From Rhizorhapis sp. SPR117 (GTDB lineage Bacteria; Pseudomonadota; Alphaproteobacteria; Sphingomonadales; Sphingomonadaceae): 15,736 nucleotides of DNA. The stretch spans positions 1 to 15,736 of the forward strand of contig NZ_JAKKIE010000069.1 of the NCBI RefSeq assembly GCF_021742065.1, in the 5' to 3' direction. A model generated the notes under the pieces. That model did not search any database, was not told the DNA's origin, and worked only from the letters and a program-made list of their open reading frames with translations. Shown in pieces: positions 1 through 8,440 of the stretch. The translations under genes and the position numbers were made by a program. The stretch's first letter is position 1; each line of letters opens with the position of its first letter.

Positions 1-77
1 TTCACCTATACGGTGACCGACGCCAACGGCAACACCACCACCGGCACCATCCTGGTCGACATCATTGATGATGTGCC
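1..77 (+). repeat. Adhesin repeat copy 1 (end of module B)
   Basis: These 77 bases are identical to 700-776 at an offset of 699 bp (233 codons). They encode FTYTVTDANGNTTTG followed by TILVDIIDDV. The copy is cut by the window edge, so the identical stretch may extend further left. Identity at every base, including third positions, suggests recent duplication or gene conversion between repeat units. Confidence 0.95.
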
Positions 78-3018
78 TGTGGCTTTTGCCAACACGAACA
101 GCGTGGACGAGGGTGCGACGGTCAATGGCAATGTGCTGATTGACGGGACCGACGACGTGTTCGGCGCCGATGGTCCGGCCGGAGCGGGGGTGACCGGGGT
201 TGCGACCGGCAGCAATACGGCCACGCCGGTCTCGGGCAACCTTGGCGGTGCGGGCATTGCCGGGGCCTATGGCACGCTGACGCTCAACGCGGACGGCAGC
301 TACAGCTATGAGGCTGATCCCAATGTGGTGGTCAGCGGCTCGGTGGTTGATCACTTCGTGTACACGATCACGGACGGCGACGGGGACACTTCGACGACGA
401 CGCTCGACATCACGATCGGCGACGTGACGGTGACCGCATCGGACACCGATGCGCTGGTCAACGAGGCGGGTCTGCCTTCGGGCAGCAACCCGGGCGCGAG
501 CAGCGAGGTGTTCAACGGGTCGATCACGCCTGCGGGTGGGACAGGTCCCTATAGCTACACGCTGACCAGCTCGGCGAACGGCGCCTATGGCAATCTGGTA
601 CTGGACCCGAACACGGGCACCTACACCTACACGCTCGACACTGCTTATGACGGGGTGACCGCGGACAACGCGACCAACACCGAGCAGGACCGCGACAGCT
701 TCACCTATACGGTGACCGACGCCAACGGCAACACCACCACCGGCACCATCCTGGTCGACATCATTGATGATGTGCCAACGCTGGGCACGGTGCAAGACCA
801 GCAAACGGACAACAATCCGGCGACGGCGCCAGCCGTCGGCACATTGCACTACACGGCGGGAGCCGATGGTACCGGATCGGTGATCATCACTGCGGATACG
901 TCGAGCATCGCGGTCGGAGGCGATCCGGTGGTCACAGTGCAGAGCGGTAATGTTCTGACCGCCTATGTCGATAGCGACTCGAGCGGCACATTCAATGCCG
1001 GCGACACCACGGTGTTCACGCTAACGGTCGATCCGACCGCGGGCACTTCTGGCCAGTATACGTTCAATCTGGTCACCGAACTGGATCCGGTGGTCACCGA
1101 CGTTCCAATCGGCAGCGGCAGCTCCTTCGGCAGCGGCCCCAGCGACAGCATCATCGTTCAGGAGGACAAGACCGATCCAACCAGCCAACAGCTTGTCTAC
1201 GTGACCGGCTGGGAGCCCAATCCGGGTTGGGATGAAGCTGGATGGCTGGAAGGCGACATGCCCTCCCTTACGCAAAGATCCGATATCAACGGTTCGACTC
1301 AGGGTTGGGGCCTGCAAAACAACAACTTAGATTCGCCGGAATTCATGCGTTTCGATTTCGGCGGTCTGAACGACTATGACGAAGGCACCGAGTACGATCC
1401 AATCGAGGCGGGCGATGGGATATACGAGCCGCCCGCCGGAACGGACATCGCCAATGTCACTTATGCAACGTTCTCATTCTTCAATTTCGGCGTTGGCGAT
1501 ACGATCGAATTCGTTGCCCACTATACCGATGGCAGTACCGAAACCTGGGTTTTGTCCGACGGTGAAGTCAGCACCCTGACGATTTCGGCTGCGGGGGGAC
1601 TCGAGATCGGCTGGATCGACGTTTACCAGTCTGCGGGTTCCATCAAGCTCAACTTGACAAATGTTGGTGTCGCGAGTTCGAACATCGACGAGACGATCCC
1701 CTTCACCCTGGAGTTCGTCGATGGGGATGGCGACACCACTGCGACGCAGAACTTCACGGTGCATGTGGCCGATGGGCTCGCGCCCTTCATCCCGGCGGCG
1801 CCAGTCGCCATCGATCTGAATGGCGACGGCGTGGAATATCTCTCGCTCACTGCAGGCGTCACTTACGACTATGGCTGGGGCGAGGTGCAGACGGCGTGGG
1901 TTGCGCCGGACGACGGCCTGCTCGCTCGGGCGATTGGTGAAAGCTACGACATTGTCTTTGCCGACGACGCCCTAGGTGCCGCTACCGACCTTGAGGGGCT
2001 TCGCCTTGCTTATGACAGCATCGATGGCGGCGGCAATGGGGACGGTAAGTTCACTGCGGCGGATACGGCATTTGCTGAGTTTGGCGTGTGGCAGGACTCC
2101 AACAGCAACGGCGTTGTCGATGCGGGTGAATTCACGTCGCTGACCGACATGGGCATTACCAGCATTGATCTGGTGTCCGATGGTCAGGCGCATATGGCCG
2201 CCAATGGCGACGTTCTTGTCTACGGCGAAGCGACCTACACGATGAACGGCACGACCGGGACAATCGCCGATGCGGCGTTTGCGACCAGTGCTGTTGGTGG
2301 AACGACTACAACGCAGGAGACGGAGAAGACGCTCGTCAACACCGGCCTTAACCAGGCGTTGCTCGCGGCGTCATTGATCACGGCGGTTGATTATGCCCAG
2401 GCGGAAACGCCGCCCGCGACGGATGATAGTTCGACTACCAATCTGTCGCTTGATGGCGATGCATCGGGTCAGCAGAGCGCTCCGGCGGAGGCGGACATCG
2501 CGCCTGCCGATACGACCGAGACACCGGAAACATTGCTGTCGGGGGATGAGCAACAGGAAGCACTTCCACCTGAAACCGATCTGAGCGATTCAGATGTGAC
2601 CAGCGACAGCGGTTCGGGCATCGGTGATGTGACGACCGACGATAGCGGCGCCGATCTTGGGTCTCAGGCAGATAGCAGTGATCAGTCCACGGGGGCAGGC
2701 GATGCTCATCCTGTGACAGTGGATGCGATGCCGGTCTTTGCGGCCATCGTGGTTGCGGATGCCCAATCTGCCGATCCACAGCCGACAGGCGACGCACTGC
2801 CCATCATATTGGCGGATGCGCTGGGCGGCGGTGCTGGGGACGGCCCGAATATCGACGCGCTGCTCGATGCCTTGCCGCAGACGGCGCCAGATGCAGGCAT
2901 TGACCTGTCTGCAGCCGCAGCGGCGATGGATCAGGCGCTCCATTTGGCCGGCAGCGGATTTAATTTCGATCTGGCGATGATGAGCCACGATGTGGTCGCC
3001 GCAGCGCACGCTGCTTGA
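1..3018 (+). CDS. C-terminal part of a giant repeat-rich type I-secreted adhesin (LapA/VCBS-like), 5' end outside window
   Basis: The reading frame is open from base 1, so only the last 1005 residues are visible. Two beta-sandwich-like modules alternate. Module A covers residues 26-142 (ends DGDGDTSTTTLDITIGDV, VCBS/cadherin-like) and module B covers 143-258 (ends in TGTILVDIIDDV). Residues 1-25 repeat 234-258, so the period is 233 residues. From 259 a non-repeated region follows, with DUF5801-like character (FTLEFVDGDGDTTATQNFTVH). At about 601-720 comes a calcium-binding-type domain (AIDLNGDGVEY, DGGGNGDGKF, WQDSNSNGVVDAGEF). Residues about 800-900 are an acidic Ser/Thr/Asp/Gln-rich, probably disordered stretch. 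The last ~50 residues (LDALPQ to AAHAA) probably carry the uncleaved type I secretion signal. I see no run of RTX nonapeptides. The exporter, adaptor, outer membrane channel and LapG-type protease encoded next to it support a surface adhesin role in attachment or biofilm formation. Confidence 0.9.
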   Translation, partial: FTYTVTDANGNTTTGTILVDIIDDVPVAFANTNSVDEGATVNGNVLIDGTDDVFGADGPAGAGVTGVATGSNTATPVSGNLGGAGIAGAYGTLTLNADGSYSYEADPNVVVSGSVVDHFVYTITDGDGDTSTTTLDITIGDVTVTASDTDALVNEAGLPSGSNPGASSEVFNGSITPAGGTGPYSYTLTSSANGAYGNLVLDPNTGTYTYTLDTAYDGVTADNATNTEQDRDSFTYTVTDANGNTTTGTILVDIIDDVPTLGTVQDQQTDNNPATAPAVGTLHYTAGADGTGSVIITADTSSIAVGGDPVVTVQSGNVLTAYVDSDSSGTFNAGDTTVFTLTVDPTAGTSGQYTFNLVTELDPVVTDVPIGSGSSFGSGPSDSIIVQEDKTDPTSQQLVYVTGWEPNPGWDEAGWLEGDMPSLTQRSDINGSTQGWGLQNNNLDSPEFMRFDFGGLNDYDEGTEYDPIEAGDGIYEPPAGTDIANVTYATFSFFNFGVGDTIEFVAHYTDGSTETWVLSDGEVSTLTISAAGGLEIGWIDVYQSAGSIKLNLTNVGVASSNIDETIPFTLEFVDGDGDTTATQNFTVHVADGLAPFIPAAPVAIDLNGDGVEYLSLTAGVTYDYGWGEVQTAWVAPDDGLLARAIGESYDIVFADDALGAATDLEGLRLAYDSIDGGGNGDGKFTAADTAFAEFGVWQDSNSNGVVDAGEFTSLTDMGITSIDLVSDGQAHMAANGDVLVYGEATYTMNGTTGTIADAAFATSAVGGTTTTQETEKTLVNTGLNQALLAASLITAVDYAQAETPPATDDSSTTNLSLDGDASGQQSAPAEADIAPADTTETPETLLSGDEQQEALPPETDLSDSDVTSDSGSGIGDVTTDDSGADLGSQADSSDQSTGAGDAHPVTVDAMPVFAAIVVADAQSADPQPTGDALPIILADALGGGAGDGPNIDALLDALPQTAPDAGIDLSAAAAAMDQALHLAGSGFNFDLAMMSHDVVAAAHAA
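700..776 (+). repeat. Adhesin repeat copy 2 (end of last module B)
   Basis: This is the exact DNA copy of 1-77. Directly after it the two sequences part: copy 1 leads into another module A (PVAFANTNSVDEG), while copy 2 leads into the non-repeated C-terminal region (PTLGTVQDQQTDN). It therefore marks the last unit of the repeat tract. Confidence 0.95.
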
Positions 3019-3077
3019 GGTGAATGGCCATGCTTGAGGAAAAGGGAATGCAGTTGGACTTGATAGGGAGAGAGACA

Positions 3078-3788
3078 ATGAGAACATCGCTGCTTGCCGT
3101 GGCGGTCCTGTCCTTGGCACCGATGGTGCTGGGCAGTCCGGTGGCTCATGCGGCTGCGCGGTCGTCGCTGCTCGATCTGGGCAAGGACCAGTTGAAGGGT
3201 GAAGTTCAGACCCGCTATGACGCTGCGCTGGCTGCCACTTTGGCCGACGACGTCCGCCGATCGGACGATCCACGCTTCACCTGGGCATCAGAGGCCAAGG
3301 TACAGTGCGGCATTGCTCTGGGTTTCCTGAAGTCAGGGACGGTCGATGAGGACAGCGTCAACCGATGCGATGCCTTTTCAGTGCGCATGGTAGCACCGCC
3401 GCCACCGCCGCTGCCAGAGCCCGTGGCCAGTTCCTCTTGCCCATCGGAAATGAAGGGCATCGTGTTCTTTGACTGGGATGCCGATACGCCGCTGCCGGAA
3501 GCGTCCGAAACGGTCAACCAGATCGTGGACAGCAAGGCACAGTGCGGATGGACCACATTCTCTGTGGTCGGTCACACCGACAAATCCGGATCGGATGCCT
3601 ATAATACCGGTCTGTCCCTGCGCAGGGCGCAGAACGTGGCGGCCATGATGGAAAGCGCGGGAATTTCGTCGGGCGATGTGCAGGTCGATGGCCGGGGGGA
3701 AAGCCAGGTATTGGTCGAAACGGCCGATGGTGTGCGTGAGCCCCAGAACCGCCGGGTGGAAATAAGCGCCGGATCGAGCGGCCAGTGA
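3078..3788 (+). CDS. Secreted OmpA-domain protein of the adhesin locus
   Basis: The product of 236 residues is probably a periplasmic peptidoglycan-binding protein. A Sec signal peptide covers about 1-25 (cleavage after AHA), and no lipobox cysteine follows. A helical N-terminal part has cysteines 77 and 97, a proline-rich linker lies at 106-115, and an OmpA C-terminal domain spans about 121-230. That domain shows VFFDWD, GHTDKSGSDAYNTGLSLRRAQ (165-185) and the EPQNRRVEI end (222-230), the usual peptidoglycan-contacting signature. I chose the ATG at 3078 because AGGGAG sits 7 bases upstream and the signal peptide begins there. The upstream in-frame ATG at 3024 would put 18 polar residues before the signal. 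It follows the adhesin gene by 59 bp and is probably in the same operon, perhaps tethering the secretion assembly to the wall (inference). Confidence 0.85.
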   Translation: MRTSLLAVAVLSLAPMVLGSPVAHAAARSSLLDLGKDQLKGEVQTRYDAALAATLADDVRRSDDPRFTWASEAKVQCGIALGFLKSGTVDEDSVNRCDAFSVRMVAPPPPPLPEPVASSSCPSEMKGIVFFDWDADTPLPEASETVNQIVDSKAQCGWTTFSVVGHTDKSGSDAYNTGLSLRRAQNVAAMMESAGISSGDVQVDGRGESQVLVETADGVREPQNRRVEISAGSSGQ

Positions 3789-3804
3789 TTTGGAGGGCAA
3801 AATA

Positions 3805-5202
3805 ATGACTGTCAGCAACACAATGAAGTGGCTCATGGCGGTTCCGGGCGCTCTCATATTGAGCGTCACAGGGGCGGGCGCCGAAACGGTGGATTTGAAA
3901 ACCGCGGTTCAGGCCGCGGTGGATTCCCACCCGGAAATCAACCAGGCCATCATGAACAAGGAAGCCATTGAATTCGAACGGGATCAGGCCCAAGGGCTAT
4001 TCCTGCCGCGGATTTCGGTGGAAGGATCGGCCGGGGTCCGGCGCCTGGAAAACAGCACGCGTCGTGCGATTGGTATTGAAGACCAGACGCTTTACCCGCT
4101 CGAAGCCAGCGTTTTGGGCGAACAGGTTCTGTTCGATTCCGGCGCACGCAGTGCCGAACTGAAGCGGCAGGCTGCCCGCACCGATGGTGCTGCCTTGCGC
4201 GTGGGGGAACGGTCGGAATTCATCGCTTTGAATGTCGCACGGCAATATCTGGATTATATGTTGCAGCAGCGGGTCGTTGCGGCCGCGCAGGACAATGTCA
4301 CTTTCCACGATTTGCTGGTGGGTGATCTGCGTGAAGGCGTATCGAAAGGCTCGATCAGCATTGCCGATCAGCAGCAGGCCGAGGAACGGTTTCAGGCGGC
4401 CAAGATTCGCATGACCGAAGCGCAGGAAGACCTGACCAATGCGGCGATTTCCTTCACGACCCTGACCGGCATTTCGATCAGTGATGTCGTGATGCCTGAA
4501 TCGTTGCAGGCTGCCCTCCCGCCGACACTTGGCGATGCGGTGGCTGTGGTACGGGAACGCAATCCGAAGGTGCGGGAAGCGCAGGCCGATGTCGACGCCG
4601 CCTATCAGGTGGTGAATGCGGCGAAGGCGGATCTGGGGCCTACCGTATCACTGGAAGGTCGTGGCCGGGTCGGCGAGGATGTCGACGGTTTCAAGGGCAG
4701 CACCAATGACGTGCAGGCGCGCGTCGTACTGCGTTGGCAGTTGTTCGACGGGGGCATCAATCGGGCGAAGGTTCAGGAAATGACGCGTCGCGCGAGCGAA
4801 GCGCGTTTTCGTCTGCATCAGTTGACCCGTGAGGCCGAGGAAGAAGTACGGCAGGCCTGGAACCGCAAGCAGAGCGAGGGGCTTCGCTTGACCGATCTGG
4901 AACAACAGAGCCGGGTGTCGGACGATCTGCTGCTGTCCTATCGTGAACAGTTCAATGTCGGTCGCCGTTCCCTGCTCGATGTGCTCGATTCCCAGAACAC
5001 CCGGTTCAATGTCCAGGTGCGGACTGAAACATCGCGTCTGGCCCAAATGTTTGCGGAATATCAAATCCTTGCGGCAACCGATCAATTGCTTTCGGCGCTG
5101 GGCGTAACGGCACCCACTGGCAGCAATGCCTATGCGCGTGACCGTTTCGATGTTCCCGATACCGAGGCGGCAGAACTGATGCGGCGGCGTTATCCGCGCT
5201 AA
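3805..5202 (+). CDS. TolC-family outer membrane channel for type I secretion (LapE-like)
   Basis: The 465-residue product fits the usual TolC length. It has a signal peptide at about 1-26 (cleavage after AGA, mature ETVDLKTAVQ) and two related long alpha-helical halves typical of the outer membrane efflux (OEP) fold. Features include AVDSHPEINQA, QYLDYMLQQRVV, RWQLFDGGINRAKVQ and YREQFNVGRRSLLDVLDSQN, the last being a hallmark of the second repeat. Its role is to form the trimeric outer membrane tunnel through which the adhesin passes, joined to the exporter by the adaptor encoded at 8437-9735. The ATG at 3805 has GGAGGG 7 bases upstream; a TTG at 3790 is in frame but lies before that site. 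The gap to the OmpA gene is 16 bp. Confidence 0.92.
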   Translation: MTVSNTMKWLMAVPGALILSVTGAGAETVDLKTAVQAAVDSHPEINQAIMNKEAIEFERDQAQGLFLPRISVEGSAGVRRLENSTRRAIGIEDQTLYPLEASVLGEQVLFDSGARSAELKRQAARTDGAALRVGERSEFIALNVARQYLDYMLQQRVVAAAQDNVTFHDLLVGDLREGVSKGSISIADQQQAEERFQAAKIRMTEAQEDLTNAAISFTTLTGISISDVVMPESLQAALPPTLGDAVAVVRERNPKVREAQADVDAAYQVVNAAKADLGPTVSLEGRGRVGEDVDGFKGSTNDVQARVVLRWQLFDGGINRAKVQEMTRRASEARFRLHQLTREAEEEVRQAWNRKQSEGLRLTDLEQQSRVSDDLLLSYREQFNVGRRSLLDVLDSQNTRFNVQVRTETSRLAQMFAEYQILAATDQLLSALGVTAPTGSNAYARDRFDVPDTEAAELMRRRYPR

Positions 5203-5237
5203 ACGCGGTAACAGCCTGACGCAGTTGGAGTGGAAAG

Positions 5238-7388
5238 ATGAAGTTGGGTGAGTGGGCCGGTCAGGAGAGTGGGTGCCGGGACAATGACGATGTTCTGGAC
5301 TGCCTGGCCCATCTTGCCCTGCTGTATGACCGGCCATCATCGCCCGTCATCATCAAGGCTGGCCTTGCACTGGCCGAGGATGGCCGTCTGCCCTTTCATC
5401 AGGCGCAGTCGGCGCTCGATCAGTTGGGCATGGGTGCCGAAATGGTCGTCCGGCCGCTTGCGAAATGGCGCAAGAAGCATTTACCCGCGATGTTGCAGCT
5501 CGCCAACGATCGGGCCGTTGTGCTGCTCGATATCGAAGGCGATCAGGTAAAGCTGTACATTCCCGGTCGGGCTGAAACGCTCTGGACCGGGCAGGAAGCA
5601 TTGGCGGATATTTTCGATGGCCATGCCGTCGCCGTCTGGCCCGACCACCGCAAGGAGCGGGAGTCGGAACTGTCATGGGATTTACGGGCGCAGCGGCACT
5701 GGTTCTGGCAAGAGGTATGGCGGGTCCGCAAATCCTTCGGCTATGTGATCGCGGCAGCGGCCATCATCAACCTGTTGGCGTTCGCCATGCCCTTGTTCAC
5801 GATGAACGTCTATGACCGGGTCATTCCCAACCGGGCGACGGCCAGCCTATGGGTGCTGGCGATCGGTGTATTTCTTGCCTTTGGCATGGATTTCGCTCTG
5901 CGGTTGGCGCGAGCGCGGCTGATCGATGAAACCGGCAGGAAACTGGATGCGCGCCTGTCGCAGAAATTGTTCGAAAAGGTACTCAATATCCCGCTGGCAT
6001 CGCGCAAGGGCAGTACGGGCGCCTTTGTCCGGCGGGTTTCGGAGTTCGAACAGGTCCGCGATTTCTTCGCTTCCACCACGGTCGTGCTGGTCGTGGATCT
6101 GTTCTTCCTGTTCTTCTTCATTGCCCTGATCGCGCTGATTACCGGGTGGCTGGCACTGGTGCCGGTCGTCGCGATGATCATCATGGGAATAGCGGGATTC
6201 ACGCTTCAAAAGGCGATGGGACGCGCCGCGCTGGATGCGCAGGCCGATGCCGGATTGCAGCACACCGTTCTGGTGGAGGCGGTCGGCGGGCTTGAGACAT
6301 TGAAAGCCTGTCGTGCCGAAGGGCGGATGCTGGGTCGTTGGCGGCGCTATGCCGAAATGAGCGCGCAAACACAGGAGAAATTACGCCGCCTGACCGCGAT
6401 CAGCGTCAACCTTGCTTCGCTATGTCAACAAGCGACGAGCATCAGTCTGGTCATCGGGGGCTTCTACCTGTTCAACGCGGGCGTGATCTCCATGGGCGCG
6501 ATCATAGCGGTGGTGATGTTGGCGGGACGCTCGCTGGCGCCGGTGGGGCAATTTGCTTTTCTGTTTACCCGTGCCCGCCAAGCTTTCACGACGCTTGAAG
6601 GACTGCAGGGCATGATGCAGCAGGCTGACGAACGCGATAGCGGTGCGCGCAGTATCCTGCCCGAAATTCGCAATGGCGATATTGCGATGGAACATATTGC
6701 ATTCAGCTATCCCGATACCTCGCTGCCCGCGCTCAATGACATATCGCTACGGATCACACGAGGCGAGAGGATCGGTATTATCGGCCGTGTTGCGTCGGGT
6801 AAATCGACCTTTGGACGGGTGCTGTGCGGCCTGTATCAGCCGACGGACGGGTCCATGCGGATCGACGGTCTGGATAGCGGGCAATATCATGGGCATGAGG
6901 TGCGTTCTGCATTCCGCTATGTGGGACAGGATTCGATGCTGTTCAGCGGGTCGATCCGCGACAATTTATTGCTGGGCGCACAGGAATCCGACGATGCGCG
7001 ATTGATCGAGGCACTGAGAAAGTCGGGCGCGGGCAATTTCTTTGCGGGCGATGCCGACGGTTTCGATATGCAGGTCGGCGAGCGGGGATCGCGTCTGTCG
7101 GGTGGGCAACGCAGTTTCCTGGTGCTGGCGCGGGCGCTGGTCGAACCATCGCGGTTGCTGTTCCTGGACGAACCGACCGGCGCGATGGATAGCGGAACAG
7201 AGCAGATGTTCATCGATCATCTGCGCAAATCGCTTAATCCCCAGCAGACGTTGGTTGTATCCACGCACCGCAACGCGATGCTGTCGCTGGTGCAGCGACT
7301 GATCGTGATCGACGGCGGCCGGATCGTTGCCGACGGTCCGCGGGACGAGATATTGAAATCATTGGCGGGCAAGGCGATCGGGACATGA
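5238..7388 (+). CDS. lapB: Type I secretion ABC transporter, permease and ATPase fused (LapB-like)
   Basis: The 716-residue inner membrane exporter begins with a C39-like domain (about 12-135). The catalytic Gln/Cys motif of true C39 peptidases is absent: only DVLDCLAHLALLY remains, so it is probably a non-cleaving substrate-docking domain. A six-helix transmembrane domain follows (about 165-430; for example YVIAAAAIINLLAFAMPLF and VVLVVDLFFLFFFIALIAL). The ATPase domain has Walker A GRVASGKS (516-523), a Q-loop in YVGQDSMLFSG, signature LSGGQ (620-624), Walker B LLFLDEPT with D644 and E645, and H-loop H677. All are intact. GGAG lies 7 bases before the ATG. The 3' end overlaps the next gene by ATGA. 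It is expected to power export of the adhesin encoded upstream. Confidence 0.93.
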   Translation: MKLGEWAGQESGCRDNDDVLDCLAHLALLYDRPSSPVIIKAGLALAEDGRLPFHQAQSALDQLGMGAEMVVRPLAKWRKKHLPAMLQLANDRAVVLLDIEGDQVKLYIPGRAETLWTGQEALADIFDGHAVAVWPDHRKERESELSWDLRAQRHWFWQEVWRVRKSFGYVIAAAAIINLLAFAMPLFTMNVYDRVIPNRATASLWVLAIGVFLAFGMDFALRLARARLIDETGRKLDARLSQKLFEKVLNIPLASRKGSTGAFVRRVSEFEQVRDFFASTTVVLVVDLFFLFFFIALIALITGWLALVPVVAMIIMGIAGFTLQKAMGRAALDAQADAGLQHTVLVEAVGGLETLKACRAEGRMLGRWRRYAEMSAQTQEKLRRLTAISVNLASLCQQATSISLVIGGFYLFNAGVISMGAIIAVVMLAGRSLAPVGQFAFLFTRARQAFTTLEGLQGMMQQADERDSGARSILPEIRNGDIAMEHIAFSYPDTSLPALNDISLRITRGERIGIIGRVASGKSTFGRVLCGLYQPTDGSMRIDGLDSGQYHGHEVRSAFRYVGQDSMLFSGSIRDNLLLGAQESDDARLIEALRKSGAGNFFAGDADGFDMQVGERGSRLSGGQRSFLVLARALVEPSRLLFLDEPTGAMDSGTEQMFIDHLRKSLNPQQTLVVSTHRNAMLSLVQRLIVIDGGRIVADGPRDEILKSLAGKAIGT

Positions 7389-8440
7389 TCGCGCGACCCT
7401 CACCCCATGGCGATCCGGCACCAGTCATCCATACAGGTGCACCGGACACCCCCCAGAATGCTGCCGGACCAAGCGGTGCAATGCTTTGGATCATCGTGGC
7501 GGTCGGAATTTTCGCAGTGCTGGTCGTGTTTGGTCTCTATCTGGCCATTAACGAGATCCGGTCTCGTTCGACCCCGCAAAAGGATGTGGTTGCAGAGCGC
7601 ATGGCTATGCCTGACCTTGCCCAGCGGCGGGTTCTGGTCGCCTTGACACATGAGCCGCAAACCGAGGTGCTGAGCAAGGGTGAGGCCGCAGTAGAGGGCA
7701 ATAATCGCCTTCCCTTTGCCCAAGGCAAGGTCTTGTCAGCCGCACCCTTTTCCGTTGCGCGTGCCGACGATGCCGGTCGGCAAAGGGCGGAATTGTGCAT
7801 GACGCAGGCGGTTTATTACGAGGCCGGGTTCGAACCGCCGGCGGGCAAGCGCGCTGTCGCACAGACCGTGTTGAACCGGGTTCGCCATCCTGCATTCCCG
7901 CACAGCGTCTGCGGTGTCGTCTATGAAGGTGCGCGTCAGCCAGTTTGCCAGTTCAGCTTTACCTGTGACGGCGCATTGGCGCGCAAGCCCGCGTCGTCAG
8001 CCTGGGCCGAGGCTCGTGCGGTCGCGCGGGCGGCGCTTGGCGGCTATGTCGAAAAATCCGTGGGAACGGCGACGCATTACCACGCCGATTATGTGCTGCC
8101 CCGCTGGGCGCCGCAACTGGCCAAGATCGCCCGCATCGGCGCGCACATTTTTTATCGTTGGCCGGGCGGCTGGGGCATGCCGCGCGCCTTTAGTCAACGT
8201 TATGCGGGTGTGGAAATCGTGCCGCTTTTTGACGGGGGCATTGCGGGGAAGAACGATCCGGCCATTGATTATCCGCCGGTTGCGGCCTTGCCTGAACGGC
8301 GTGCGGACAATGATCTGGGCGGACGGGTCGATGTCAGCAAGGGTTGGACACCGAACATTCCCGCGCCGACCCAGAGCTCAGGTGCGCTCGCCCGGATATA
8401 CGCGGCGCAATCCGTCAACGTTGCCGGGGTAACACAATGA
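7385..8440 (+). CDS. Membrane-anchored SleB-type cell wall hydrolase within the secretion operon
   Basis: The 351-residue product has a short N-terminal tail, one transmembrane helix at about 33-54 (LWIIVAVGIFAVLVVFGLYL), a linker of ~80 residues, and a SleB/Hydrolase_2 domain at about 137-260. Recognisable parts are MTQAVYYEAG with the likely catalytic E146, AVAQTVLNRVRHPAFP, CQFSFTCDG (188-196) and ATHYHADYVLPRWA. The family cleaves peptidoglycan glycan strands. The topology would place the domain in the periplasm. Its start codon overlaps the stop of the exporter gene (ATGA at 7385-7388), and its own stop overlaps the adaptor start (ATGA at 8437-8440). It is thus translated between the two inner membrane parts of the secretion machine. 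This suggests local wall opening for the secretion channel or adhesin, which is inference; it is not part of the Pseudomonas Lap system as described. Confidence 0.88.
   Translation: MIARPSPHGDPAPVIHTGAPDTPQNAAGPSGAMLWIIVAVGIFAVLVVFGLYLAINEIRSRSTPQKDVVAERMAMPDLAQRRVLVALTHEPQTEVLSKGEAAVEGNNRLPFAQGKVLSAAPFSVARADDAGRQRAELCMTQAVYYEAGFEPPAGKRAVAQTVLNRVRHPAFPHSVCGVVYEGARQPVCQFSFTCDGALARKPASSAWAEARAVARAALGGYVEKSVGTATHYHADYVLPRWAPQLAKIARIGAHIFYRWPGGWGMPRAFSQRYAGVEIVPLFDGGIAGKNDPAIDYPPVAALPERRADNDLGGRVDVSKGWTPNIPAPTQSSGALARIYAAQSVNVAGVTQ

Noticed and set aside
2821..2860. Possible RTX nonapeptide (GGGAGDGPN) in the adhesin tail
   Set aside because: A single degenerate match without the aspartate at the sixth position and no tandem copies; not a functional RTX block.
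2590..3273. 227-residue - strand frame across the adhesin end and the OmpA gene start
   Set aside because: It is an antisense shadow with Arg/Pro/His-rich composition and no recognisable domain.
8344..8436. Longer in-frame start for the HlyD-type adaptor
   Set aside because: The added 31 residues lie inside the hydrolase gene and are polar and unlike adaptor N-termini; the ATGA overlap at 8437 gives a natural coupled start.
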